Position numbers and translations under genes: made by a program
Part shown: piece by piece, positions 34,371-46,821 of the stretch
Layout: each line of letters starts with the position of its first letter
How positions within the stretch are numbered: position 1 is the stretch's first letter
The notes under the pieces: generated by a model
Seen by the model: the letters and a program-made list of their open reading frames with translations, nothing else
Database searches by the model: none
Told to the model about the DNA's origin: nothing
Assembly: GCF_020497125.1 (NCBI RefSeq)
Contig: NC_059082.1
Span: forward strand, 49,684,524 to 49,748,523
Origin: Mauremys mutica
Taxonomy: Eukaryota > Chordata > Testudines > Geoemydidae
DNA: 64,000 nt
Direction of reading: 5' to 3'

Positions 34371-34832
34371 CTTGATCTGTAGGTGCAGCTACATAGGCCA
34401 TCTAGTCGAGCATGCCATGTCTGATAGCAGCCAGTGCCAGCGGCTTCAGAGGAAGGTGCAAGAAACTCTACAGTTCTGGGATAACCAGACAAAGTTTCCT
34501 CCTGACCCCAATAGGTAAAAGTTGACTTGTGCCATGAGGGATGAGGGTTTCTATCTCATCATGTTTATTTTCAATCTTTATTATTGTAACTCTGGATGTT
34601 CTTATTTCCCTTATAAATGTCCAGACCCTTCCTGAATCCTACTAAGCTCTTAGCCTCAAAGATACATTGTGGCAGTGAGTTCCACAGGCCAATGGTACGT
34701 TGCATGAAAAACCATTCTTTTAAAATCAGTTTTGTGTTGAATTCCAGGTTCACTCCAAGGCTGTCCATCATCTCAACATCTCCCATTATTCTGCTCAAGA
34801 GATGCTCACAGGTGTGGCCTAAACATGCTTAG
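34371..34832 (-). mobile_element. Old L3/CR1-type LINE 3' end
   Basis: catctagtcgagcatgccat, agtgccagcggcttcagagg and aaggtgcaagaaactctaca are the antisense LINE 3' end. The minus frame at 34571-34798 contains MQRTIGLWNSLPQ and GFRKGLD, equivalent to the [11 protein letters not shown] segment of the copy at 27982. Confidence 0.7.
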
Positions 34833-36727
34833 AACATGGGAAAGGTATACAGGCCCCAAACGGAGGTGTGTAAAACAACGTTATGGCAAGTGCAGCAAGT
34901 ACCAGGCTCCTGCAAGGATGTCCAGTTCACATTCTCTCTGGAAGTGTGTAGCAGGAAAGCTATTTAAAAGGCTTGGTCCTTGAGGGTCAGAGGCAGCCAA
35001 CATCTGAAGCTATGAATTCTGTCTCACTTTATCCCGTTCTAAGTCTCAGTTTCCCTTCTCCCTGGCAATTAAAATGGAAGGGCATCACTTCTCTCTGTCT
35101 CTCGTTGCATCACACTTAAAATCACAAGGATACTCCCCCCTACTCCTCATGCCTCACCTCCAAAGTACAGCCTTTTTGCCAGGGACATCATCTTCAAATG
35201 CAGCCTATGTCCCAGAAAAACTGGGATCACCAGTCAGGCTGGCTGCTCTGAAAGAAATACCAGAGGCATTTAGTAGATGAGAAGCTGGCCAAGTACCAGC
35301 TGGCCTGTAGCGCAACACAAGCCAAAGGGAACCAGGCCTGGCGCAGTGAGTAGGTGCATGGACTAGCAGCAAGAACTCCAGATCCGAGAATTTAACTTCA
35401 CCAGCATTTGCAATACTAAAGGTCTGTATGTTGAAACCATGCCTGGGATAATAGACCAAGACAGAATTACACAGGCCTGCCAGAAGCAGAGGAGGCCAAT
35501 GACCCTTCTGCTTTCATTGAGGCCTTCATAGTAGGATACTCTGGCCTACAAGGCTCCACAAGCTAAGCAGAAGGAGGATTTGCAACAAAACCTGAACTGA
35601 TAGGTGGGGATCAGAAGGAATCCTGCAAGTGGTAAGAAATCATCAAACACACATGCAGAACATTTCTACCCAGCCATAAAAGGCATTACACTGGCAGTGA
35701 GAAGGATCTGCAGGTTGCAAGGAGAACGTTTTAAGAAGAACCCTTGTGTGTCCAGGCTCTGATTGACTTTTCAATGTTAAAATGTAATTTTGTCAAGGGG
35801 AGGAACTCAGTGTCAGTGGAAGAACCCAGGCAAAAGTCCCCAGAGACACATGAAAGAATGAAGAAACCAAGCCTGTTAGCTACAGCAGCAAGAAAGCTGG
35901 AACCTGAGTAGCTTGGCAGCTGCCGGCATAAGTTCTAATGATTTAGCTCCTTTCCCCATTCCTCCGGAATGTGTATTGTGTGCTGCTTCAGTCGTGTACA
36001 CTGGAGTTCATGCAAATGTTAGCCAGGAATTGCTGGGAGGGTGGTAATATATTGAAGCTTAGAAAGACAGTGATTACAACTCAGACTTCTTGCCTTGTTA
36101 GGCATAAGAGGCCTTTTGGAGATTCCTTTCTTTGTTGTTGTCAGCAACCTTTTCCTTTGGAAAAGAGAGGCCAGCAAAAAGTAAATGAACCGACATGCCA
36201 AATAGCAAGAAGATTCATTATTCCCAAATCAGAGACTTTGTGCCCATTGGAATGAACAGCGAAGCTTCCACTGATTTCAATGGAGGTGTGTTATAATGCA
36301 CCTTTACACTGCCAGAGCGGTGATCAGGGACCTTAGCATAAATGAGAATCAGGCCCAATTGAGTTGCTTGGTGTTGCCAACTCCTGAGATTTTATCATAA
36401 GTCTCAGGATAGTGTTTTTCATAGAGCCCCAGATTTGCAATCCTAGGGCTATGTGAGAATGTCCATTTTCATTTAAAAAAAAAAGAGGAAGTTTCTAGCC
36501 CTCGTGGCTGCAGGGAAAGAACTGAAGTCATGACCTGAGTGTGATCTCAGAAACTAGATGACAAATACAAAAAACCCAACATGTACATATAGTTAAAAAA
36601 TCTTGTGATGTTTCAGCCACTCTCGGGATTGTTTGGGGCCTAATATTTGAATGTTTGCGAGTGGCAGTATTATATGGGACTTACTGCAGTGAGCAGTGCC
36701 ATTGATTCAGGACAGACCCCAAGAAAG
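34833..36727. other. Unique-looking non-coding sequence
   Basis: No supported gene. The 94-codon plus frame at 35971 has no splice or domain support. Confidence 0.4.
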
Positions 36728-37381
36728 GAGGTTACTTACCTATAACTGGAGGTTCTTCAAGATGCGTTGTCCCTATTTGTATTCCATACTTGGGTATACA
36801 CGCACCATATGCCTGAGTCCAGAAGTGTTTCTCAGCAGTGTCCACTGATCCGCACGTGCGTCATGCATCCCCTCATGCTTGCAGATGACACAGGCTGTGC
36901 AGGTCCACAGCGCTCCAGTGTCCCTCCTACTGCTGATTAGTACAATCCGCAGCAGCGGGGATGGAGGGCAGATATTGGAATACAGATAGGGACCACACAT
37001 CTTGCAGAATTTCCAGTTACAGGTAAGTAACCTCCTCTTCTCCTTCAAGTGATAGTCCCTATATGTAGTCCATATGTGGGTGATTAGTGAGCAGTGTGTA
37101 GGTAGGTGACAGGATGCTATAGGACATGCAGTCTGCAGTACAGCCTGGCCTACAGCAGCATCCACAATCACTGCTTGGACAATGGTGTAGTGGGATGTGA
37201 CCACTTGGACAGAGCACCAGGTAGAAGCATGACAGATGTCACAAGACGTGTGTGGTATGTGCCATGACTCTATGAGGCAGCGGGACACTGGATTGTGTAC
37301 AGCATTCATGGATGGACCTGGAGACCCATTTGGAGATTTGTTGGGAGAAGAGGGCTTGGCCCTTTGATTGGTCAGCAATGG

Positions 37382-38002
37382 TCACAAATAGTTTTGGCTA
37401 TGTTTGAAAGGAGCGAGCCCTGTGGAGGTAGAATGCCAGTGCACAGTGGTCAAGGGAGTGTAGGACCCTGTCTGCATGGAGAGGTGGGAGAGGAAGCACG
37501 TTGCCAGTGCCTCGAAGGATGTAGGCTTGAGTATTGGTGGGAAGGTATTGTGTAAACCCTTCATGAAAGGGATCGTGGGAGGGGGTGTAAACATGGAGGC
37601 ACCATCTGCAGGGGAAAGAAAGGTACCAAGTGCTGCCGGGTGGACTCGTATAGAGCTGAGGGTAAGGCCAATGTTTTGAGATTGAGAAGGTAGTCGAGGA
37701 TGATAGGTATAGATATCACAGTCAGTGAGTGGTGATGGTCAGGAGTCCACGAGGTGAAGTGTTGGCACTTAGCTCAGTAGGAGGATCTGGCGGATGCCCT
37801 CCTGCTTTGGGTAAGGATGTGTCACACTGGAATGGAGCATGCTCTGTTTACCCCATCCAAATATCAGGCTGTGAGGTGAAGAGGGCCTGGGGTGGGGTGC
37901 TGTACCTGGCCCTGATCCTGTGTGAGGAGATCTGGGAGCATTCGGAAGTGGAATGGTGAGTGGGTGGAAAGTCTCAGGAAGTCCATGAACCAGAACTGGC
38001 AT
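37382..38002 (-). pseudogene. DIRS tyrosine recombinase remnant
   Basis: The minus-strand frame at 37382-37594 contains KPTSFEALATCFLSHLSMQT, similar to the start of the catalytic region of DIRS recombinases, and the frame at 37769-38002 resembles the preceding linker. Neither retains the full R-H-R-Y catalytic set. The assignment rests on short similarity plus position after RNase H. Confidence 0.5.
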
Positions 38003-38144
38003 CGCCAGAATGGGGTTACAAGAATTATGATAGCTCAGTCCTGGAGGATCTTGAATAACACTTGTGGGAGGAGGAAAATGGGGGCGGGGAAATCATAGCG
38101 GAGGCCGCCCGTCCGGGGAAGAGCATCAGCCTGCATATGCTCCT

Positions 38145-38800
38145 CTATGGCTCCCCTGGAACAACAAAGGAGCAGCTTTTGGTTTTCACAAGTGGCGAAG
38201 AAGTCCCATTGTGAGGTGCCCCATTTGTGGAAGAGAAATCGGATTGTGGCATCAAGTAACTCCCACTCATGGTTGATGCAGAGATCCTGCTGAGTGTGTC
38301 AGCCAGGGAATTCTGGATGCCTGGGAGGTACGTGACTTGGAGCATTACATGGTGTTTGGTGCACCAGTTCCAAAGGTGGATATACTCAGAGCAGAAGGAA
38401 GGAGACTTGGTGCTGCCCTGCTTGTTGATGTACATGAGCGCTGAGATGTTGTTGGAGAGTAATTGAACATGGTGGGACCAGATGAGAGGAAGAAACGCCT
38501 GACACACAAAATGGACTGCCCTCAGTTCTAGCACCTTTATATGCATCCTGGCCTTTTGTGGCATCCAGATCCCCTGGCCATGTGATGGCTTAGATGGGCT
38601 CCCCAGCCCACAAGGGAAGCGTCTGTTGTGACTGTGGCCTGCATGGTGAGATGGGCGAAGGGGGTACTGACCATGACCGTAGAAGGATCCGTCCACCATG
38701 TGAGGGAATCCACCTGACTTAAGCTATGTGGCAGTAAGAGGGAACTGGAGCACTGTCTGTCATACCACTGGCTGCGAGCATAAGGGGACGCACGATGCAC
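38145..38800 (-). pseudogene. DIRS RT/RNase H remnant (frameshifted)
   Basis: One frame carries LTWWTDPSTVM and TTDASLVGWGAHL (RNase H catalytic aspartate region). After a frameshift near 38540-38580 the adjacent frame carries KARMHIKVLELRAVHF, YINKQGSTKSPSF and YLPGIQNSLADTLSR, all hallmarks of DIRS-group RNase H. The conserved E of LEL and the D of LADTLSR are present. The upstream RT is deleted, so the product is dead. Confidence 0.85.
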
Positions 38801-38915
38801 GTGTGAGTCAACTGACACTGCTAAGAAACACTTCCGGACTCAGGCACATGGCACGGATGCGCACCCAAGTATGGAATACATATAGGGACCATCACTCAAA
38901 GGAGAAGCTTGAATT

Positions 38916-40607
38916 CTCATTTGCACTGAGAACCCTTTACCTCTCTCTGGTGGTGTAAAATGCCCTTAAAGAGGGTGCACATGACAATCTGCTCCTGACC
39001 ATGTGATTTATTACTGACTTAGATTATAGTGATTACAGAGTTAGTGACTCCTATCAACATATAGCTCTAAGACATCAGACTATTATGTGTTTCTGATCAG
39101 CGATGCAATAGTAGAGAGATGTATAAAACCCATAAAATAAAAAAGCTTTTTTTCTTTTAAAGGTGAAATCTTTGCTATTTTGCTGATTTTTATAAAGTCT
39201 ATTTAATGTTTCCTTTTCTTGTTATTTTAAAATGATAAGATCAAGTAGCTAGTACAGCAGATTCCTTCCTAGCACCAGCATCGTTCTTCTGGGCTGAATT
39301 TTCCAAATTGGCCATCTAACTGTGTTTTCAATTCATACATCTATCTATACACACAAACTATATGGAATGGATAGTTGTTCCCAAGTCCCTTCTTGCCAGG
39401 AAATGTGAGATTTTCACAAGCTGTTGGGAAGGCAAATTTTGAAAATGTGCCCTGGTGTAATTAAAGCTTTTATCATAATTAAAAGATACCAGTGACCTGG
39501 GAGAACAGCAAACTTCTGTCTCCTTATATCATTTTAATGGGTGATGGGTGGATTTGCCTGAGCACTCAGAGGGTTCAGAATTCCTGTGGTTGCTTTGACC
39601 CTCCAAAAGCTGCTCACTAGAGAGCAACAAAGGTTGACCTAGCATGCTAAAAGGCTTTGCCAACCTCAGCACATTTCCCATGTGCCAGCCGCATGCCTCT
39701 GAACATATTGACCAGATTTCCTCCTACAGAGCAATTCAGTGTGAGTGTGAAGGAGCAGAAAGTAAAGCCGGCAAGAAAAGGTAAAGACTTTATTGCGATG
39801 GCAGAGGAACGAGGAGCTGCTGCTGGAATTTAAGGCTGTCACAAAACTGGCTAATCATAACAGAACTGCTAATGCACCTCCAAACTCAACTCCAACACTC
39901 CTCCTAGTCCAGTCTAGCTCACAGACCCCTCTGCAAATTGACTTCTGTCCTGACCCACAGCACCCCTGCTGTTTCCCTATGGAGCCCTCAATCACTCCAC
40001 TGATGCACCATAGCGCTGGCATGTAGGACCCCTACTATTCAAGATTTACACCAACGAACAGCTCTACTGACGCATCTTCATCCTGCAGAAACATATGTGT
40101 CTTAAAATATTTTCAGTCACTCCCTTAACAGGAAAAACCTTTTGGGGTGTTCTGCTATTGTTTAGTCTGAACCTAGTACTTGCAGTGGAGCCTCTTCTTA
40201 TTTTAAATGGCCGAGTGTCCAATGCGCCTCTCAGGAATGGAAAACCTTGTTATTCTGGGACTCCAGTCAGCCAGAGTTTTCCAAGTTCAGGAAAGGAGTG
40301 ATGTGGTTAAAGTGAGTTGGCCACAGAGCCGCGATGGTTTTCCTTTTTGGACTGGCATCAACCTTCTTTAGTGGACCACACTGCCTAATATAATCAGTCA
40401 CTATCTGGAACTCAGGGCAGGTGCCAGGAATTGTGTGTGTGTGTGTGTAACTGGACCGGGGAAGGGAGAATAGGTGAGGGACGAGCATAAGGAAAGATAT
40501 ATGCAGAGAAAAAAGCAGAATGTAGTGACCTGGGAAGAGGCTGTGCTGGCCAAGAACATAGAAAATGGGGGGAAGGCAAAGGAGAAAGGAGAGTGTTCTA
40601 AAGAAAG
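38916..40607. other. Unique-looking sequence with a (GT)8 microsatellite
   Basis: tgtgtgtgtgtgtgt lies at 40433-40448. No exon is supported. Confidence 0.4.
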
Positions 40608-42200
40608 CATAGAATCATAGAAGACAAGGATTGGAAGAGGCCTCAGAAGGTCATTTAGTCCAACCCCCTGCTCAAAGCAGGACCAACACCAACTAAATCA
40701 TCCCAGCCAGGGCTTTGTCAAGCCGGGCCTTAAAACCTTCTAAGGATGGAGATTCCACCACCTCCCTAGGTAACCCATTACAGTGCTTCACCACCTTCCT
40801 AGTGAAATAGTGTTTCCTAATATCCAACCTAGACCTCCCCCACTGTAGCCTGAGACCATTGCTCCTTGTCCTGTCATCTGCCAACACTGAGAACAGCCGA
40901 GCTCCATCCTCTTTGGTAGCTGAAGGCTGCTATGAAATCCCCCCTCACTCTTCTCATCTGCAGACTAAATTATCCCAGTTCCCTCAGCCTCTCCTCGTAA
41001 GTCATGTGCCCCAGCGCCCTGATCATTTTCATTGCCCTCTGCTGGACTCTCTCCAATTTGTCCACATCCTTTCTGTAGTGGGGGGCCCAAAACTGGATGC
41101 AATACTCCAGATGTGGCTTCACCAGTGCCGAATAGAGGGGAATAATCACTTCCCTCGATCTGCTGGCAATGCTCCTACTAATGCAGCCCAATATGCCGTT
41201 AGCCTTCTTGGCAACAAGGGCACACTGCTGACTCATATCCAGCTTCTCGTCCACTGTAATTCCCTTGTCCTTGTTGAACCTCATCAGATTTCTTTGGACC
41301 AATCCTCCAAATTGTCTAGGTCACTCTGGACTTTATCCCTACCCTCCAGCATATCTACCTCTCCCCACAGCTTAGTGTAATCTGCAAATTTGCTGAGAGT
41401 GCAGTCCACGCCGTCCTCCAGATCATTAATGAAGATATTGAATAAAACCGGCCCCAAGACTGACCCCTGCGGCACTCCGCTTGATACCAGCGTTGATCAC
41501 TACCCGTTGAGCCCGACAATCTAGTCAGCTTTCTATCTACCTTATAGTCCATTCATCCAATCCATACCTTTTTAACTTGCTGGCAAGAATACTGTGGGAG
41601 ACCGTATCCAAAGCTTTGCTTAAGTCCAGATACATCATGTCCACTGCTTTCCCCATATCCACAGAGCCAGTTATCTCATCATAGAACGCAATCAGGTTGG
41701 TCAGGCATGACTTGCCCTTGGTGAAACCACATTGACTGTTCCTGATCACCTTCCTCTCCTCCAAGTGCTTCAAAATGGTTTCCTTGAGGACCTGCTCCAT
41801 GATTTTTCCAAGGACTGAGGTGAGGCTGACCAGTCTGTAGTTCCCCGGGTTCTCCTTCTTCCCTTTTTTAAAGATGGGCACTATATTTGCCTTTTTCCAA
41901 TCGTCCGGGACCTCCCCCAATTTCCATGAGTTTTCAAAGATAATGGCTAATGGCTCTGCAATCACATCAGCCAATTCCCTCAGCACCCTCGGATGCATTA
42001 GACCTGGACCTATGGACTTGTGCATGTCCAGCTTTTCTAAATAGTTCTTAACCTGTTCTTTAACCACTGAGGGCCGCTCACCTCCTCCCCATACTGTGTT
42101 TCCCAGGACAGCAGTGTGGGAGCTGACCTTGTTTGTGAAGACCGAGGCAAAAAAAGCATTGAGTACTTCAGCTTTTTCCACATCATCTGTCACAATGCAG
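40608..42200 (-). mobile_element. CR1 LINE, 1.6-kb 5'-truncated copy
   Basis: The 3' tail (ctatgattctatg on the minus strand) lies at 40608. Going upstream, successive minus frames give the ORF2 C-terminus, the RT motif region and the RT N-terminus up to the AEVLNAFFASVFTNK segment near 42150. It is the longest CR1 copy here. Confidence 0.9.
40693..42170 (-). pseudogene. CR1 ORF2 reverse-transcriptase remnant
   Basis: The frame at 41537-42170 encodes WKKANIVPIFKKGKKENPGN, then [38 protein letters not shown] and MYLDLSKALDTVSH (RT motif A, catalytic D kept). A frameshift follows at the [13 protein letters not shown] region, and motif C reads FADYTK instead of FADDTK, so the second catalytic aspartate is replaced. 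At least three frame changes are needed to follow ORF2 to its end. Inactive. Confidence 0.9.
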
Positions 42201-42815
42201 ATGGCATGAAAGAAGAGCTGAGGAGAAGGAAGAAATAAAGGTAAAGAGGGGTGAACCATCACTATGAGGAGAAGAGAGAAGCAAACAGAATAATAAGCAT
42301 CGAAAAAATTTGGGAAAGTTGCAATTCCCACCCTAGGCACCATGGCTTCCTGAGTTCCCATGTTCACTGTGGAAATGTCCTTTTCTGCTGGTGTGCTGGA
42401 GGAAAATAATATAAACCCGCCTTATCCCTCTGAAATGAAGTTAAACGCCACTGCAAGCCATTAGCTTAGTCAGGCACACTAGTCAAACATATCAGATGAC
42501 TTCAGATAACCCTGCAGAGGACCGGGCCCAAGGAATGGCGTATCAGCTGCAAATCCTCTTCGCCTGACAAAGAGGGCTAATGTACCATGTGTGTCTGAGC
42601 TCACGGCATTACTGTATCCGCTCTGTGGCTATCAATTCACCCATCTCCAGGGTTTGTATCTTGCTGTTGAGAATGAGGCAATCAGCTATGTTGGTGGGCC
42701 CAAAATACCACCTGTCTTCCTCTATTTTCTGTTTGCAAAGTCTGTGTGATCATCACTATATTAAATCCAGGGCGTCAGAGCTCATTTTCCCACACACACA
42801 CAAAAAGGCCAATGC
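42201..42815. other. Unique-looking non-coding sequence
   Basis: A cacacacacaca run lies at 42791-42801. Nothing coding supported. Confidence 0.4.
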
Positions 42816-43018
42816 CATTAGCCCAGTGGTGGGCAAACTATCGCCTGTGGGCCACATCCAGCCCATGGGACTGTCCTGCCTGGCCCCTGAGCTCTTGGCT
42901 GGGGAGGGTAGTCCCTGGCCCCTCCCCTGCAGCCTCACCTCGCTGTGCCTCCAGTGCTCTGACCTGCTGCTCCATGTGGCTTGTGCCTACCCAACTTCCA
43001 GGCTTTCCAATAAACCAG

Positions 43019-43196
43019 TCATAGACTGTCAGGGTTGGGAGGGACCTCAAGAGGTCATCTAGTCCACCCCCTGCTCAAAACAGGACCAATCCCCAGACAG
43101 ATTTTTGCCCCAGATCCCTAAATGGACCCCTCAAGGACTGAACTCACAACCCTGGGTTTAGCAGGCCAATGCTCAAACCACTGAGCTATCCCTCCC
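43019..43196 (-). mobile_element. tRNA-derived turtle SINE (PolIII/CR1-tail type)
   Basis: On the minus strand it begins agggatagctcagtggtttg, a tRNA-like head with an A-box (tagctcagtgg) and a B-box-like gtgagttcagtcc, and ends with the CR1-like tail ctagatgacctcttgaggtc. This head-tail combination is that of the cryptodiran tortoise PolIII SINE, mobilised by the CR1 machinery through its shared 3' end. It is close to full length. Confidence 0.9.
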
Positions 43197-43530
43197 CCTG
43201 AAAGCTCTCATCCTAGTACCAATTCCCTGAGCCATCCAATCCTTCCACTCTGAGCAGCATGGTAAGGGGGCAGGTAAGGGGTGGTAGGGGCAGGAGGTCC
43301 CAGGGGGTGGTCAGAGGACAAGGAGCAGGGGGCGGTTTGGTGGGGTGGAGGTTGCGGGGGGGGGCGGTCAGGGGATGGGGAATGGGGGGGTTGGATAGGC
43401 GTGGGAGTCCCAGGGGGCCTGTCAGTGGCCGGGGGTGTGGATAGGGTCTGGCGCAGTCAGGGGACAGGGATCGGGGGGGGGGGAGGAGGGTTGGATAGGG
43501 GGCAGGGTCCCGGGAGGGGGCGGTCAGGGG

Positions 43531-43752
43531 CAGGGGCGACTCTAGGCATTTTGCTGCCCCAAGCACGGCAGGCGGGCTACCTTCGGTGGCTTTCCTGCGG
43601 GAGGTCCCCAGTCCCGCGAATTCGGCGGCAGCCTGCGGGAGGTCCGCCGAAGCCGCGGGACCAGCGGACCTTCCGCAGGCATGCCACCGAAGGCAGCCTG
43701 CCTGCCACCCTCGTGCTGCCGCTTGGCATGCTGGTGCCTGGAGCCGCCCCTG
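43531..43752. mobile_element. 222-bp hAT MITE nested in hAT
   Basis: Ends caggggcgactctagg and ggagccgcccctg are partly inverted and a perfect 8-bp duplication GTCAGGGG lies on both sides (43523-43530, 43753-43760). The body contains inverted segments such as ttcggcggcagcctgcggg and its near-complement, so it folds back. Its ends resemble those of 6814-7940. Confidence 0.9.
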
Positions 43753-43957
43753 GTCAGGGGACAAGGAGAGGCGGGATTGGATGGTTTGGGGGCTCTGAGG
43801 GTGGGAGGTCAGGGAGCAAGAAGTGAGAGGGGGTGGATAGGGGGTGGGGGCCAGGCTGTTTGGGGGAGGCGCAGACTTCCCTACCCAGCCCTCCATACCA
43901 TTTCGCAACCCCGATGTGGCCCTAAGGCCAAAAAGTTTGCCCACCCCTGCATTAGCC

Positions 43958-45359
43958 CAACACTAAAACAACAAACTGGCATACTCCAGATATTGACCCT
44001 ATGGGGCTACTGGCAACTGGGAGATTAGTCCAGAACACAAGCAGTCCAGGATCGGGGAATCTGGAAGCTCTTTCCTCTTGAGGGGCACTTTGCACTCCTC
44101 ACCCACATCTGAGGACCTGAAAACAAGTTTTGTTTTAATTTTACAAAATACACCTTGCTGCTCTGCTGGAATAAAACCTCCCATCCCCACTCCCCAGTGT
44201 CTCTCACGGCTTTGTCTAGCAGTGAGGTCATTGCCCGAATTGATGACATCACATCAGGTTTTACCAGGCAAGTGTTTGCCAATTCACAACTTCATCCTTC
44301 TAACATTCCCAGCAGGCTCTGGCGAGAGGAGATCTGGAGCTGGGAGGGTGAAAAGCCCTGTTTAAATGTGACTAGCCCTGTTTAAATGCTGCAGGCAAGT
44401 GAAAGGTAAATGGACCCATGTGGAAATAGTAGCTATTCCAATATTTTCCCCAGCATGAAAGTATTTCTTTAAGAGCATTAACAGTGATCCTTTTGGGGAG
44501 AAAAGGGGCCAAAACCATAAAATAAAATAAAAAAAATAAAAAGACATCCACTTCTGTACCTTTCCCAAGAGCTACTTGTGTGCAGTATTCATTCACTCTC
44601 CCAGCCCAGTCTCCCGCCACCCTCTGTCCATGACTGGAACCTCCAGACACCATTTTTTCCCTCCATGGTTGATAAACACAATGGAGGTTTGAGGGACTTG
44701 AAGGGATTTGTGATGCAATAAAAACATTCCTGCCTGCAAAGCATGAAACCCCAAAAGTTTATAGGAAACCACTGTCTTCGGATGTCTGCATATCTTCAGG
44801 CATCCTGGGAGCTGTAGTTCAAAGAAACCAAGAAAGAAAAAAAAGGGGCCGATAATGATAGTTTCTGGATGAAGGCTGTGTGACTATTGGCTCACACATT
44901 AAAGCCTGAAATTCTGGGATTCCAAGCACATTTCTGCAGCCAACTGAGAGGAGAGCTCCTTGGCGTCTAGGCCATGAGGGATTCCAAAAAGAGAGAGAGA
45001 GGTATGTGTGGCCTTCAAGGCAGAGCAAGGCAGGGGACTCAAATAGCCTCAGATACAAGCTGATCGATGAAAAAGTAAAGAAGCAACTATTTGATGGAAC
45101 AATTTGCCAAATAAGTAGCCAAGTGCGCTGGGTCAGATCTAGATCTTTCCTCTCATCATGCACATATACAATGTAGGAGGGATGCCGTTAGTCAACATAA
45201 AATCAATTCCCCTGAGCTGGAATGTCTGTGCCCTGTGCTGTTTAGTGACTGGAGAAGGGGCTTGGGAATTGAGAGGAATGAGTGCTATGCCAAATTCTAC
45301 GAGGGCAGGCAGCTTAGAGGTTAGAGAAGGGCCAGGGATTCAGGTCTTGGGCTCAATGC
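43958..45359. other. Unique-looking non-coding sequence
   Basis: No exon supported. An aaataaaataaaaaaaataaa tract lies near 44518-44540. Confidence 0.4.
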
Positions 45360-45510
45360 TGGCCCATGTCACAGACTCACTGTGACATCCTGGACAAGTC
45401 ACTTCAAACACTCTGTGCTTTAGTTTCCCCATTAATCATACCCGCCTACCTGAAAGGGTTTTGAGAGTCTTGGCTAATCAAATGTCTGTAAGGCATGCTG
45501 AGAGCTTCAG
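45360..45510 (-). repeat. MIR-like SINE, antisense
   Basis: gtgacatcctggacaagtca, tttagtttccccattaatca and cctacctgaaagggttttga are the antisense MIR core. Confidence 0.7.
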
Positions 45511-45900
45511 ATAAAGGCCATGCATGCAGCATATGTCTAGTGTCATTACATTGTTACCAGACCTGTTACCTACATGATCTGAACAAAGGACTGAAGCGCA
45601 AGGCAGGTCAATGGAAGATGTGTTATTTCAATGTAAATGTCTCTTCATGGACAAGAGTCACCTCACAAAAAGAAAATAAACAGGGCATTTAACATGCTCT
45701 TTCTTACAAGGCCTCATACATCACAGGAGACACCTCAGCCACCTCCTGTATCCCAAATCCAACCACCAGCTCCCAGGACTCTCTGCCCTTCCCTCACAGA
45801 CAGAACCGTGCTTACTCTGGGGCTCCCTAAAGCTCAAGTCCTAGTAACAGCGAGCTTGTTGTGAATGGAGTCCCTCCACCTGAAGTGTCATTACAGACAG
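45511..45900. other. Unique-looking non-coding sequence
   Basis: Nothing recognised. Confidence 0.4.
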
Positions 45901-45902
45901 TA

Positions 45903-46020
45903 TGCAGTGTAGTCGTAGCCATGCTGGTCCCAGGATATGAGAGAGACAAGGTGGGTGAGGTAATATTTGGACCAGAATTTGGTCCAATAAAAGATATTAC
46001 CTCAGCTAGCCCATCTTGAC
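45903..46020. repeat. Foldback copy of the SINE-like repeat
   Basis: The head gtagtcgtagccatgctggt is followed by gacaaggtgggtgaggtaat (left arm 45945-45973), a short loop, and the inverted arm ggtccaataaaagatattac to catcttgac (45981-46020). The inner stem tgaggtaatat/atattacctca is exact. Same family as 19335-19628. Confidence 0.75.
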
Positions 46021-46813
46021 AGTGGGCTCGGGAGTGAGAGGATTGAATTTTACGCTGAACTAGCCATGGCAGCAAGAGAAAAGTGAGAAAGGGGAAACAC
46101 TAGTTGAAAAAGAATTTAACAGAAGCAAAGAGCAATATAGCAAAAAAGCCATAAAGAATTCTTCTGAACACAGCTCAGTGGGAAAAGCACACAGAATATG
46201 AACATTAATGCACCGCATTGACTTAAAAGTGGACCGGAATAAACACAGATGTACACTTCCATTTCCAACCAAATAGTCTCATCGTGTAAACCACGACCGC
46301 TTGGCATGGCAGCTCTGGAAGAGTCAGACCATGCTGGGTGACCTTCTAACCAGACTCCTTTCATCAGGGGCCCAGAGCTCACTTCAGATTAGGAGGCTGC
46401 ATTATGGTTGTGCAAGACCACTCCACCATTGGACAATATTTGTCCACCTAACAAGGCACGATGCGGAATCATGATGACAAATATATGAGTTTGCATCGAC
46501 CGAGTCGAAACCACAGTGTGTAGTGTGTTCTGAAGTGCTGGCTGCCAAGAGCTTGAAGCCTTCAGAATTGTTGCAACTTAGAAACCAAACATTCAACACT
46601 GAAAGGTAAACCGGAGATTTTCCCAGGGAAAACCTGTAGTCATGAAGAATCAACAAGGCTTGATTATTCAAATTAGCAATGTCACCACCAACACACTTCA
46701 GGCATCTTACTTGCTATCTCTACAAGTCACCGAGCAGTGGAAAGCACATGTCATTGCAGAAATCTTGTTTTTCAGTGAAGGGAGGCAGAATGGTCATGTG
46801 GTTAACAACATGG
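46021..46813. other. Unique-looking non-coding sequence
   Basis: No supported gene or classified repeat. Confidence 0.4.
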
Positions 46814-46821
46814 GGTTTGGT

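Larger units (their letters stand above)
36728..38915 (-). mobile_element. DIRS-type retroelement, internally deleted
   Basis: Inverted terminal repeats of about 120 bp face each other (36764-36883 and 38771-38893; shared core tccgcacgtgcgtcatgc-like and gtattccatacttgggt). Inside the left end, ggttacttacctataactgg (from 36730) and ccagttacaggtaagtaacc (to 37034) form a further inverted pair of about 55 bp, and 37039-37085 is an inverted copy of the right end, as in the internal complementary region that DIRS elements use for circular replication. Coding remnants on the minus strand are RNase H (38145-38800) and tyrosine recombinase (37382-38002). Gag and most of the reverse transcriptase are missing. 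Confidence 0.85.
42824..43949 (+). mobile_element. Non-autonomous hAT carrying nested SINE and MITE
   Basis: Ends cagtggtgggcaaacta and agtttgcccacccctg are inverted, and a perfect 8-bp duplication CATTAGCC flanks the 1126-bp unit (42816-42823, 43950-43957). The G-rich interior (43259-43860) has repeated ggtcaggg motifs. It hosts a tRNA-SINE (43019-43196) and a 222-bp MITE (43531-43752), so it is older than both. Confidence 0.9.

Noticed and set aside
33950..34492. A 180-codon minus-strand frame.
   Set aside because: Low-complexity leucine/serine composition, overlaps the 3' end of an old LINE, no domain or splice signals.
43141..43196. A possible tRNA gene on the minus strand.
   Set aside because: The tRNA-like head lacks a complete cloverleaf and continues into a CR1-like tail, so it is a SINE.
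43213..43944. A 243-codon proline-rich minus-strand frame.
   Set aside because: It is the antisense of the G-rich interior of a hAT element and crosses the nested MITE and its target duplications.
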